A stretch of 64,000 nucleotides of DNA. Origin: Blautia glucerasea. Its GTDB lineage: Bacteria; Bacillota; Clostridia; Lachnospirales; Lachnospiraceae. The stretch is taken from contig NZ_JAAITU010000008.1 in the NCBI RefSeq assembly GCF_013304385.1, positions 1 through 64,000 on the forward strand, given 5' to 3'. Shown here in pieces: positions 44,403 through 53,485 of the stretch. A model generated the notes under the pieces. It was not told where the DNA came from. It did not search any database and saw nothing but the letters and a program-made list of their open reading frames with translations. The translations under genes were made by a program, and so were the position numbers. How positions within the stretch are numbered: position 1 is the first letter of the stretch; every line of letters begins with the position of its first letter.

Positions 44403-45221
44403 CTATTTCCATTTAATTGAATACATTCCCGAAACAGATGGTTTCTTCCTCACAACCTTCAGATAATAGGTTCCTGGCTCCAGGCTGTGCTCATATTTAT
44501 CTCCCATCCAGTCCGTATATGTAGTATCATAGCTCCACATATAAGAATCTTTTGTACGAATTCCAGGTCCTATCAGATATATCCACATTGCTCCTGTACC
44601 ATATGAAGTAAAACTCAGCTTGATCTTCTTTCTCTTTGTCAGCTTCAGCTTATACCAATGCGTTTTTTTCTCATTCTGATAGAAAAAGCCAGAAACGCTT
44701 TTCCTAGCTTTTACAGGCTTCGCTCTATTTTTTGAAGTTGCAGGCTTCCGGGAACAATATTTATAATCCAGATGAAGTTTGTATCCATCAAATCCAATAT
44801 ACCTGAGATAATAAGTTCCAGGCTTTACCAGAAAATAAGAATAATCCCAATAACCATGCTTATCCTCTTTTTCACTTTCACTGTAATCTTTAATATTCAT
44901 GATTACTTTCTTGTCACTATTACAAAGTGCAAAGTCCCCATGCATTTTATCAGCCCAATATGATCCTGCGAAATAGTAGGAATCTCCATAAATTTCAATT
45001 AGTGCTGTTTTGGACACTGAAAATTTATGATATACCACATAATCCTCTATATCAGAATAATCAGCCATATCTTCCCCATTGAAGAAATACTTTCCTTCTG
45101 CAATTTTCTGCATATCAACAGTTTTGTTAAATGCATATGCATGGGCTGTAAATGGCATAAAAACAAGCATCGCAAACAGTACCAGCAATGAATATCCTAT
45201 TTTTTTGAAATGTATTTTCAT
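44403..45221 (-). CDS. Secreted protein with PPC-like domains, 272 aa
   Basis: Signal peptide 1-28 (cleavage near AHAYA). Two similar beta-sandwich segments follow, each ending in the pattern PGTYYLR or PGTYYLK: residues about 35-155 and 170-272. This is the style of bacterial pre-peptidase C-terminal domains, which bind substrates or ligands at the surface. No catalytic domain or anchor is seen. It lies just left of the glycan locus but is separated from it by about 50 bases and a different gene style. Function unknown. Confidence 0.75.
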   Translation of the reverse strand: MKIHFKKIGYSLLVLFAMLVFMPFTAHAYAFNKTVDMQKIAEGKYFFNGEDMADYSDIEDYVVYHKFSVSKTALIEIYGDSYYFAGSYWADKMHGDFALCNSDKKVIMNIKDYSESEKEDKHGYWDYSYFLVKPGTYYLRYIGFDGYKLHLDYKYCSRKPATSKNRAKPVKARKSVSGFFYQNEKKTHWYKLKLTKRKKIKLSFTSYGTGAMWIYLIGPGIRTKDSYMWSYDTTYTDWMGDKYEHSLEPGTYYLKVVRKKPSVSGMYSIKWK

Positions 45222-45272
45222 AACCTCTCACTCCATTCTGATTATATAAAGCGATATCATAAGCTCTTTTGT

Positions 45273-47786
45273 TTATTTACATTTTTTTCTGCCATACCTG
45301 ATCAGCATTACAAATAATACAATCACATATAAAGCAGATATTGCTCCCCCGATAAACCATTCTTTCGGACGGAATTTCATGACGATCGTATGCGTTCCCT
45401 TTGATACATGAAGTCCCATAAAACAGTTATTAATTGTGGCAATTTCTGTTTTCTCGCCATCTACATAAGCTGTCCATCCTTTATGCTTCGCCTGAAGAAC
45501 TGTAACATAACCTTCTGTTGGCGCATCAACCGTCATCTGGATACTGTTAAATCCAAACCAGGAAACATCCACAATATTATCTGTGGTCATTCTTTCTGTC
45601 TGAATCAATTCTGCATTAGCAGGAACCTGCCCATCCATAGTAACACTGGCCTGCTGATACACTTTATCCAAAGATGGGAAATAAATATCTGTATAGAAGC
45701 GGCCATCTTGTTCAGTCAATGTATAATCCCCGCTGACTGTCTGATGATTACCCTCACTGTCCATGAAATCAACAGCCATCGAAATGGTATCCGTTTCCTT
45801 TGTATCCCAATAAAGTCTGACTCTTCCTGTTTGATTCTCTCCAGCTTGCATGTTCCCATCTACTGCAAATCCATTGTCGGTCTGTGTCAGATTTAACGCA
45901 TCCTGTGCTGTAATCTTAGGATTTAATGTCTGATATTCCCGAATTTGTTCCTCCAGCCCCTGATCCGTATATATCTGCTCCGATGTATTTCCACCTCTTG
46001 AAACCCATTCATCATAACTTATATTATCTGGCGTGATCACATGATTTGAGAAATATACTTCCGGGTTCTGCTCTATGATATTTCTGAAATATGTCTGTTT
46101 AAAATCATTTGTGGCTTTTAGAAGAAATGAACAGTATCCTTCCTCATCAAAGGTCTGGTTAAATACAACCTGCTGACTGTTCAATCCGCTGGTGCTTCTG
46201 GTATGCCCTGCAAAATTCACACCTCTCTTACGTTTTTCATACAAATTGAATTCACGATCAATATTCTTTTGCGTTGCCACATCCCAGCTATACTGCCCCT
46301 GTGGATATCTGGCGATCGTAATCGGCAATTCTCCAAGAAAACATGTAAAAACCTCTATCACTACAATGCCTGTAACCAGAATCTTTCTCCAGATCATAAC
46401 AACCTGTCTGGTATATACCATATAAAATACACCCAGATATACAAGTAATATTACCCCAAGACGCATCATTGTTTCCGCAAAAGTCTTAATATTAGCCGCA
46501 TCCTGCATCCCATCTACATTATGAAGATATTCTGTTACCGCAGCTGCACTTCCTACCCCAATGATTATGATCATCAGCCCAAAAGTAAATAGCAATACCT
46601 TTTTTGCAATTTTTCCTGTCTGAAGTATATCCTGTAATACAGGTGCAAGACAAAGCAAAACAAACATTGCAACAAAAATCCTGTTCAATGTTGGAAATCG
46701 AAAACTGGAATACATTGGAACAAATCGGTACAATAAAGCGTGCAAAAACGAATTTTCGCCAAAGCATAATAAAAAAGCAGCTACAGCCAAACTCAGATAA
46801 ACTTTTTTATTCTTTTGCTTTCTGTCAAAAATCATTGGCATTAATAAAACCGTGATAATACCCATATAATAATTGGTCATGCTTGGCTCGCCAATATTAA
46901 TGTAACTATAGGTCTTCGGTAAAATGAATGAGAGATAAGCCATGGAAGAAAAGCCGGAAGGTTGAACCCCTAACCCATTGCCTCTGGTAATTAACGACAT
47001 ATTGCTTAGAAATGGTAGCAGGATAACTGCTCCTGCCAAAACAGTAAATATACATACCAATATAAACTTTTTAAATGCTGTAAATAGGTTTTTAATTACT
47101 GTCTGATCTTTAGAATACGAAAAATACAATGTATAAGGAACCAGAAACAAAAACAGATCCATAAACATCTCCGGATATCCGCCCATAAGAAGTTGGGCAG
47201 CACAAAAACCAGCTGCCAGAGCAAATACGACCTGCTTTTTTTCAAGATAAGAACGTACAAACAGAAATACATATGGGATCCATGCAGCAGAAATAATAAT
47301 CATAATATGCTGGGCATTTCCTATAAACACACCGCTGCAGCAATACAACAGCCCGACCAGGAATCCTGCCCACTGCTTTCCTGACGATTTCTGACCATTT
47401 TCACTTAATTCCTGCCCTGCAAGAAGAAACATTCCAAAACCGCCAATAGCGATATGGATTGCATATGAAAAAGCTACTGTTGTTGGCGTATAACCAAACC
47501 ATGCCAAAATGAGGGTAATAAAATACCATACCGGTGTTCCCAATACAGCATAAGCCGGAGTCCCATAACGCATTAGGGGATTCCATAACGGCAACGTATG
47601 GTTAGCTATTGCCTCTGACATTAACACCTGAGAAGGATATTCTGCATCCCAAATATCATATTTCATCAGGTTTTCCCCTATCAGCAGAGACCAGTTCAGC
47701 AAAAAACTAACTGCCAGGAACAGTAAAAAGATTCCCGCATAGTTCCATGCCTTTCCTTTAAAAGCTATCCCCTTATTTTTTTCCAT
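45273..47786 (-). CDS. YfhO family membrane protein (GT-C type glycosyltransferase-like)
   Basis: About 837 aa, with 12 or more membrane helices in the first 480 residues, a large outside domain at about 490-800, and a final helix near 815-832. The start (GIFLLFLAVSFLLNW, then DAEYPSQVLMSEAIANHTLPLWNPLMRYG) has the acidic first loop of GT-C enzymes that use polyprenyl-phosphate sugars. Bacillus YfhO and CsbB-linked YfhO are known to glycosylate teichoic acid outside the membrane. The GtrA and GtrB-like genes upstream fit that system. Start at 47786 or 47801 is uncertain. Confidence 0.88.
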   Translation of the reverse strand: MEKNKGIAFKGKAWNYAGIFLLFLAVSFLLNWSLLIGENLMKYDIWDAEYPSQVLMSEAIANHTLPLWNPLMRYGTPAYAVLGTPVWYFITLILAWFGYTPTTVAFSYAIHIAIGGFGMFLLAGQELSENGQKSSGKQWAGFLVGLLYCCSGVFIGNAQHIMIIISAAWIPYVFLFVRSYLEKKQVVFALAAGFCAAQLLMGGYPEMFMDLFLFLVPYTLYFSYSKDQTVIKNLFTAFKKFILVCIFTVLAGAVILLPFLSNMSLITRGNGLGVQPSGFSSMAYLSFILPKTYSYINIGEPSMTNYYMGIITVLLMPMIFDRKQKNKKVYLSLAVAAFLLCFGENSFLHALLYRFVPMYSSFRFPTLNRIFVAMFVLLCLAPVLQDILQTGKIAKKVLLFTFGLMIIIIGVGSAAAVTEYLHNVDGMQDAANIKTFAETMMRLGVILLVYLGVFYMVYTRQVVMIWRKILVTGIVVIEVFTCFLGELPITIARYPQGQYSWDVATQKNIDREFNLYEKRKRGVNFAGHTRSTSGLNSQQVVFNQTFDEEGYCSFLLKATNDFKQTYFRNIIEQNPEVYFSNHVITPDNISYDEWVSRGGNTSEQIYTDQGLEEQIREYQTLNPKITAQDALNLTQTDNGFAVDGNMQAGENQTGRVRLYWDTKETDTISMAVDFMDSEGNHQTVSGDYTLTEQDGRFYTDIYFPSLDKVYQQASVTMDGQVPANAELIQTERMTTDNIVDVSWFGFNSIQMTVDAPTEGYVTVLQAKHKGWTAYVDGEKTEIATINNCFMGLHVSKGTHTIVMKFRPKEWFIGGAISALYVIVLFVMLIRYGRKKCK

Positions 47787-47822
47787 ATCTCTTTTCCTCA
47801 TTTCCCATTTATCCTACTATTC

Positions 47823-48332
47823 TTACTTTTTGAATGCCCAGAATTTATTCATAATAAAATTCAACGGTACACTGATCAGCAAATTGACGATTGGAGCGAT
47901 CATCTTTGAAATTCCCAGGATCTGAACCCATAAAACAGACAAAACCGTATTCAGGAACAGTCCGGTAAATGCATATGAAATATATGTCTTTATCAGTGCC
48001 TTATACCAGGACACTGCCTCGCCATCCTCGCTGTTAAACACATATTTACGATTCCAGTAAAACGACCAAAGCACACTAAGCACAAATGCAATGACCTGTG
48101 CGATCAAATAGTCTGTCTTCACAAACCATCCGTTTTTTTGGAAAAGAAGCAGCGAAATCACATATATCACATAAGATACAAACGTATTGCTGAGTCCCAC
48201 AATTCCAAATTTAATAAATTGCAGAAATCCCTGCCATTTTTCTTCACTTATATGAAGGTGGAGTATCTTAAACACAACAAACCCTGCTGCTTTCTCAATA
48301 AATTTCCATACACTGCCTGCGATTTTCTCCAT
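47823..48332 (-). CDS. gtrA: GtrA family membrane protein
   Basis: About 170 aa with four membrane helices (LQFIKFGIVGLSNTFVSYVIYVISLLLF, read in parts, then three more). GtrA proteins are thought to move undecaprenyl-phosphate-linked sugars across the membrane, working with a GtrB-type transferase and a GT-C enzyme. Both kinds of partner are in this operon. Start uncertain: ATG at 48332, or GTG at 48356 with a poor binding site. C-terminus NLLISVPLNFIMNKFWAFKK is typical. Confidence 0.9.
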   Translation of the reverse strand: MEKIAGSVWKFIEKAAGFVVFKILHLHISEEKWQGFLQFIKFGIVGLSNTFVSYVIYVISLLLFQKNGWFVKTDYLIAQVIAFVLSVLWSFYWNRKYVFNSEDGEAVSWYKALIKTYISYAFTGLFLNTVLSVLWVQILGISKMIAPIVNLLISVPLNFIMNKFWAFKK

Positions 48333-48395
48333 AACCAAACTCTCTTTTTCCTTCACTCTCTTGTATCTAACTGAATGCTTCTACTGCACATTCCC

Positions 48396-48950
48396 TTACA
48401 TCTTTATTTCTTCTGTATATCCATTAACCTCTGTCAGTCTTTTTTCATCGATCCAGATTTCATCTTCGATTCCACCTACCGATGCCGGGTGACTCCCACA
48501 TACCTGGAAGCCAATCTTCAGATAGCTTTTATATGCAGCCTGATTCTCCTGATGAACAGATGCAATGATCTTCTTTAATCCCATTTTTCTAAATGCTACC
48601 ATCATGGCCAATACAAAGCTTTTGCCACCGATGCCATGACCTCTGGCTTCCATATCTCCCACCTGTAGCCGTCCGATCTCAGCCTGTTCTTCCCGAAAAT
48701 CATATAAAGACAGACTTCCCACCATACGGTGTAGATGTTCTGTCTCTTCAATAGCAAATGCAATGGTATCATTATCTTTTAAATAAGATTCATACCACTT
48801 TTCCTGCATTTCTGGCGTAATATGATCAATCTTTCTAAGGAAGCGGGTCTGTGTGGCGTCATTACGCCACACCCGCAGATTCTCGATATCTTTCCGCTCC
48901 AAAGGACGGAGCATAATATTTTCATAAGAAGCATGATACTGATGATTCAC
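48396..48950 (-). CDS. GNAT N-acetyltransferase, probable sugar amine acetyltransferase
   Basis: 184 aa, RimJ/RimL-type GNAT fold. N-terminal RPLERKDIENLRVWRNDATQTRFLRK, the acetyl-CoA loop in EARGHGIGGKSF, and the C-terminal ASVHQENQAAYKSYLKIGFQVCG. It overlaps the aminotransferase stop by four bases, so the product amine is the likely substrate: acetylation of a dTDP-3-amino-3,6-dideoxyhexose. Known pathways (FdtC, QdtC) use left-handed beta-helix enzymes for that step, so a GNAT here would be an alternative solution. Inference from context. Confidence 0.8.
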   Translation of the reverse strand: MNHQYHASYENIMLRPLERKDIENLRVWRNDATQTRFLRKIDHITPEMQEKWYESYLKDNDTIAFAIEETEHLHRMVGSLSLYDFREEQAEIGRLQVGDMEARGHGIGGKSFVLAMMVAFRKMGLKKIIASVHQENQAAYKSYLKIGFQVCGSHPASVGGIEDEIWIDEKRLTEVNGYTEEIKM

Positions 48951-50056
48951 AGTCCTTCACCCTTTCCAAATTCATTCAAACATTTGATTACAAAATCCTG
49001 CTCTTCTTCTGTCATTCCATTATAAAGCGGAATAGACAGCACTTCTTTTGCATACTGTTCTGTAATGGGCAAAGACCCTTCTTTCATTCCCAGATACTGA
49101 TACGCCTCTGATAAATGCGGAGGAATCGGATAGTGGATAATTGTCCCGATCTCTCTTTCATTCAGATATTGGATCAGTTCATCTCTTCTCTCACAATGAA
49201 TCACAAACTGATGCCATACAGTAGTTGCACCTTCACGAATCTTGGGAAGATGGATCAGAGGATTCTTAATTTCTTTCAGATACCTTTCACAAAGGCTAGT
49301 CTTTTCTTTCGTCAATTCTTCCAGGTGGCCAAGTCTTACCCTGAGAAGTCCGGCCTGAAGCTCATCTAATCTGGAATTGGCACCTACCACCTTGTTATGG
49401 TAACGCTTTTCACTTCCATAATTACGGAAGATCCTTACATCCTGTGCAATCTTATCATCATTTGTTACAATGGCTCCTGCATCTCCAAATGCTCCTAGAT
49501 TCTTGGACGGATAAAAAGAAAAACAACCAATATCCCCAAAGGTTCCTGTCATTTTCCCGTCAAAGCAGGCGCCATGAGACTGTGCACAGTCTTCTACCAG
49601 CCGCAGATCATACTTCTTTGCAAGCTCCACAACTGGTTTCATATTGGATGCCTGTCCGTATAAATGAACAACCAGAATGGCTTTTGTCCTATCTGTAATC
49701 TTCTCTTCTATTTTGGACGCATCAATATTGTTGTATTCATCCGGCTCAACAAATATGGGGGTTGCACCGTTAATGGTGATGCCCATAACACTGGCAATAT
49801 AGGTATTCCCCTGCACGATCACTTCATCCCCTTTTCCTATTCCCAGAACACGGAATGCGATCCACAAAGCATCCAGTCCACTTGCCAGACCTACACAATG
49901 TTTTGCCCCTTCATATTGAGCAAATTCATTTTCAAAAGATTTCACTTCATTTCCAAGTACATACCAGCCGGATCTTAACACCTGTAGAGCTTTATCCTCA
50001 AATTCCTGCTGATACATTTCAAATCCACGATCCATTCTATTGGGCATGATCTTCAT
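48947..50056 (-). CDS. fdtB: DegT/DnrJ/EryC1 sugar aminotransferase, FdtB/QdtB-like
   Basis: 369 aa PLP-dependent aminotransferase. The PLP-lysine is in FYPSKNLGAFGDAGAI, and ASGLDALWIAFRVLGIGKGDEVI, VEDCAQSHGA and GANSRLDELQAGLLRVRL are family marks. The FdtA-like gene two genes upstream suggests it aminates a dTDP-3-keto-6-deoxyhexose at C3. Starts one base from the GT2 gene. The substrate is inference; the fold call is certain. Confidence 0.88.
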   Translation of the reverse strand: MKIMPNRMDRGFEMYQQEFEDKALQVLRSGWYVLGNEVKSFENEFAQYEGAKHCVGLASGLDALWIAFRVLGIGKGDEVIVQGNTYIASVMGITINGATPIFVEPDEYNNIDASKIEEKITDRTKAILVVHLYGQASNMKPVVELAKKYDLRLVEDCAQSHGACFDGKMTGTFGDIGCFSFYPSKNLGAFGDAGAIVTNDDKIAQDVRIFRNYGSEKRYHNKVVGANSRLDELQAGLLRVRLGHLEELTKEKTSLCERYLKEIKNPLIHLPKIREGATTVWHQFVIHCERRDELIQYLNEREIGTIIHYPIPPHLSEAYQYLGMKEGSLPITEQYAKEVLSIPLYNGMTEEEQDFVIKCLNEFGKGEGL

Positions 50057-51006
50057 TATTGTTCATTCCTCCCATCTTTATCCACAACCTTATTTTCTTC
50101 TTCCACAATATAAGTGGGTCTGTTCCTGGAAGCATCAAAAGTCCTCCACAAATATCCACCCAGAATCCCCAATGTGACCATAATAATTCCAAAGCTGAGA
50201 AGATTAAAAATAAACAGTGTAGTCCAACCACTAACCTGTATCAATCCCATCAGCTTACAGATCAATACGAGAATCCCCCAGACCACAGCACCTATAAAAG
50301 ATACCGTTCCAATACCTGTAACTAGCGTAATCGGCAGAGTGGAGAAGCTGAATAAGGTATCTGCCACCAGACGCACCTTTTTCTTAAATGTCCATTTGCT
50401 TGTTCCAATCTCTCTTTCCAGACGTACATACGGAATTTCTTCTGTTTTAAACCCACTCCACAGGATCTGCCCGGTAAGAGCGCTGTTTCTCTCATCCAGA
50501 GCCAGAAGCACCTGTATCACCTTCCGATCCAGCAGATACACATCAAAGCCGCCTTTTGGCATGTTGGACAGAGCTGCCTTTCGTACCATCCAATAATATG
50601 TATTGGCAAAAAGCTTAGTTCCAAAGCTTTCATTCCTGTCTTTTCGTACAGCCAGGACTACGTTATTGCCCTTCTTCCAGCTTTCCACCATTTTCAGGAT
50701 CAGTTCTGTAGGCTCCTGAAGATCTGCTGCCTTTACAACTGCACAATCTCCGGTACTTTTCTCAAGCCCGCACAAAATCGCCGCATGAGAGCCGAAATTA
50801 CGAGAAAGGCTTACAATCTTTATATTTGGGTCCTGATCAGCCAGCTTCTGCATCACTCCATAGCTATTGTCTTTGGAACCGTCATTCACCATAACGATCT
50901 CATATTCATAATCAATGGCATCAATAAACTTTTCTTTTATATCCTTATAAAGAGGTATCAGATTATCGTCATTATAATAAACCGGTATTACTATCGAAAC
51001 CTTCAT
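50056..51006 (-). CDS. gtrB: GT2 glycosyltransferase with two membrane helices, GtrB/DPMS-like
   Basis: 316 aa. GT-A domain at 1-220: VSIVIPVYYNDDNLIPLYKDI, EIVMVNDGSKDNS, VVKAADLQEP (the D-x-D-like metal site). Two C-terminal membrane helices (about 232-254 and 263-292) match enzymes that load a sugar onto undecaprenyl phosphate. With GtrA it forms the first two parts of a three-part glycosylation system. Overlaps FdtA-like by four bases. The donor is probably the dTDP- or UDP-sugar made by adjacent genes. Confidence 0.88.
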   Translation of the reverse strand: MKVSIVIPVYYNDDNLIPLYKDIKEKFIDAIDYEYEIVMVNDGSKDNSYGVMQKLADQDPNIKIVSLSRNFGSHAAILCGLEKSTGDCAVVKAADLQEPTELILKMVESWKKGNNVVLAVRKDRNESFGTKLFANTYYWMVRKAALSNMPKGGFDVYLLDRKVIQVLLALDERNSALTGQILWSGFKTEEIPYVRLEREIGTSKWTFKKKVRLVADTLFSFSTLPITLVTGIGTVSFIGAVVWGILVLICKLMGLIQVSGWTTLFIFNLLSFGIIMVTLGILGGYLWRTFDASRNRPTYIVEEENKVVDKDGRNEQ

Positions 51007-51440
51007 GCTTTTTCTCCACCATTACCTTCTGTACGTTTCACGATTTTGACAAACTCATCATAATCACGGATATATTCATCCGGATCGTAATGCTCACTTG
51101 CAAGTACCAGAAGAACAGAATCTTCTGAAAAATCATACATATCTTTCCATACCATCTGTGGAAGATAAATTCCTGTATGCGGGCGGTTCAAGCTGAAAAC
51201 AGCTTCATTCCCAAGTCCGTCCTTAACCTTCACTTTACTTTTCCCTGCAACATTAATCAGTACAAATTGACTTTTTAAATTAGCATGCTGTCCTCTGACT
51301 ACATCTGTATCTGAACCATAGATATAAAAAATACGTTTAATATCGAAAGGTATATCTTTATGCCCTTCAACAATTACAAGATGTCCCCTCTCGTCTCCTT
51401 TTTGCGGAAACTCCAGCATTTTAACACCATTTTCACTCAT
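51003..51440 (-). CDS. fdtA: FdtA/QdtA-type sugar 3,4-ketoisomerase (cupin)
   Basis: 145 aa. WxcM-like cupin: FPQKGDERGHLVIVEG, IKRIFYIYG, VVRGQHANLKSQFVLINVAGKSKV, and VLLVLASEHYDPDEYIRDY at the C-terminus. Known FdtA and QdtA isomerise dTDP-4-keto-6-deoxyglucose to the 3-keto form. In those enzymes the motif is usually RG-x-HAH; here it reads RGQHAN, so the second His is Asn. This may change the chemistry or stereo-outcome. AAAGGAGG lies before the ATG. rmlA and rmlB, needed for the precursor, are not in this window. Confidence 0.87.
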   Translation of the reverse strand: MSENGVKMLEFPQKGDERGHLVIVEGHKDIPFDIKRIFYIYGSDTDVVRGQHANLKSQFVLINVAGKSKVKVKDGLGNEAVFSLNRPHTGIYLPQMVWKDMYDFSEDSVLLVLASEHYDPDEYIRDYDEFVKIVKRTEGNGGEKA

Positions 51441-51469
51441 ATTGGATCCTCCTTTGTTTCATTTATCCA

Positions 51470-53140
51470 TTATACTTCACTTTTGTGTATATCTTTTTTA
51501 TCGTATATGCCTCGATAAATGTAATAATCTCCATCCTTCTGTGGGCTCTCTACAGGATCTAAATAAATGTATTGCTTCCAGCCCACTTTCATTGCACATG
51601 TATCACTGATCTGTGTACGTGAAAATGCAACATAATTCCCATTTTCCTTGTCTACAACCGTAAATAGTTCAGCTGAAGTCGCATACAATTGAAGAGGACC
51701 GGCATGATCAGCCCGAAGCACTGAAATATTTTTCCCCTGCAGCTGTGCATAATCAGTCCAGTAAGAATCATGAACTGCAAGGGTATTATACGCCTGATAT
51801 ATTTCTTTTGAGCAAATCTCTTTTCCATTGTATTCATTTATCGTATCTGTTCTGAAAAGGGCTTCAATATTTTCAAGTCTGGTAAAATCATAATCCATTT
51901 CTCTTGAAAAAATATCATTTTCAAGCTGGATTGCGCAGCCAAGACTAAGAATGCCTACCAGCATCACAACACTAATCACCTTTTTGAAACGAATAAACCG
52001 TGTAAGTCCCCAAACAATATAAGAAAACGCCAAGGTCATAACAAAATAAGAGAAATAAGAAACCGGAAGTGAAATAAATCCCTGCTCCCCTACATTTCCC
52101 TGATACATCTTAGATACTGAAATAGGTAAAAAAGGCAAAACGGCACAACCGAGCAACATTACAAGAATCAGCAAGCTTTTCCCTAATTCCTTTTTCTCTT
52201 TTTCAACTTCTTTTCTGAAGATTTTCCATAATGCATATCCAGCAATCATCAAGATTGCAATCACTCTTATAACACCTTCTGTAGACAACCAGTGTTTATA
52301 ATAGTTAAACAGATATAAATATTTATCTGAAAGGAACAACCCCCCTGGTACAGCGCTGCGCAGCAGATTCTTGATGATCACGAGAGAAGCCTTCAGATTA
52401 AATCCTATCTGTGTACCATCATATTGAGAAGGAAAGATCTTTCCGGTGACTACATAACATGCCAGAAAAACACATCCCACAATAATCGGCACCAGACACG
52501 GCTTTATATTCTCTTTTATTTTTTTCCAGCTGTACATATGCCTTTCGGTAATTCCCAAAAGAAGAAATACCGGTGTGTATGTAATAAAAGCCTCATAACT
52601 ACAGCACACGATCCAAAACAGGATCATAGCTATAATCATATATTTTTTCTTTTCTGTACGGAGATAATAAATATAAAGTAATAAAGATACATATAATAAT
52701 GTAAGCGGTATCCCATATAAAGTCACATAGGCATTCGGAAGTGTGGGTTCGAAAGAAAGTGGCATAAACAATGCCAGTAATACTGTCACTATACCTGTCA
52801 GAGTCTTTTTATGAAAAATCTCTTCTGTCAGTTTTGCAAATAATCCAATATTGGATATAACTGTAAGAACCTGCAAGATTCGAAAGCAATATCTTGATTT
52901 TCCGATATACCCCAGAATCTGTGTCACAGGCACTACCAGGCAAGACATAGCCCGTCCTTTTCCCTGAAGAAGTTCTGTATATGAATGAGTCAAAAATTCC
53001 TTTACCCCTCGCATACTCCAATATCTTGCAAGAAGCTCATCATTATGCATTATTCCTAATGTAAGCAATGGGAAAAAAAGTAAAACGGTACCAACTACCA
53101 TCAAAAAAATGAAGCACTGATTTCTTTTCTTTTCTTCCAT
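51470..53140 (-). CDS. Polytopic membrane protein, GtrII-like GT-C candidate
   Basis: 556 aa with about ten or more membrane helices to residue 430 and a C-terminal outside domain (about 435-556). The first outer loop has acidic HNDELLARYW, as in GT-C glycosyltransferases. The family resemblance (GtrII-like glucosyltransferase membrane proteins) is from topology and loop style, so the exact family is unsure. It is first in its sub-operon behind a promoter at 53280-53308, with AAGGAG before the ATG. It may be the final transferase for the sugar made by the next genes. Confidence 0.72.
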   Translation of the reverse strand: MEEKKRNQCFIFLMVVGTVLLFFPLLTLGIMHNDELLARYWSMRGVKEFLTHSYTELLQGKGRAMSCLVVPVTQILGYIGKSRYCFRILQVLTVISNIGLFAKLTEEIFHKKTLTGIVTVLLALFMPLSFEPTLPNAYVTLYGIPLTLLYVSLLLYIYYLRTEKKKYMIIAMILFWIVCCSYEAFITYTPVFLLLGITERHMYSWKKIKENIKPCLVPIIVGCVFLACYVVTGKIFPSQYDGTQIGFNLKASLVIIKNLLRSAVPGGLFLSDKYLYLFNYYKHWLSTEGVIRVIAILMIAGYALWKIFRKEVEKEKKELGKSLLILVMLLGCAVLPFLPISVSKMYQGNVGEQGFISLPVSYFSYFVMTLAFSYIVWGLTRFIRFKKVISVVMLVGILSLGCAIQLENDIFSREMDYDFTRLENIEALFRTDTINEYNGKEICSKEIYQAYNTLAVHDSYWTDYAQLQGKNISVLRADHAGPLQLYATSAELFTVVDKENGNYVAFSRTQISDTCAMKVGWKQYIYLDPVESPQKDGDYYIYRGIYDKKDIHKSEV

Positions 53141-53485
53141 ATTATTCTCCTTTCATACTATAATAATATCTATCGTAACGAACCTTATTTTACCCATTTA
53201 ATTTAGCAGAATAACCTTAAATATTGTTAATACTATATAAAATCAGTCATACATCTTATACGCTTTCTTATAAAATACTATTATAATCTTAAAATTCACT
53301 TTGGGCAAAACTCGCAAAATATAAAAAAACATATTAAGTTAAACTTAATCCACGCCAAATCCATTAAGATTTTCTCAAAGTTCAATTCTACTAATCTGCA
53401 ATTTATTTTAAATATAGACAAACCTACAAATGGTATTGTTCCAACAATTTGTTCAAATTATTTTTCAGCGTCATTGCAACTCCTG
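53141..53485 (-). promoter_or_regulatory. AT-rich gap with promoter and palindrome inside the glycan locus
   Basis: No gene. On the minus strand TTGCCC (53303-53308) and TATAAT (53280-53285) are 17 bases apart and point at the 556-aa membrane protein. A perfect 8+8 palindrome, ATTAAGTT-A-AACTTAAT, lies at 53333-53349, about 25 bases upstream of the -35, where a regulator could bind. This gap divides the locus into two transcription units. Confidence 0.6.
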
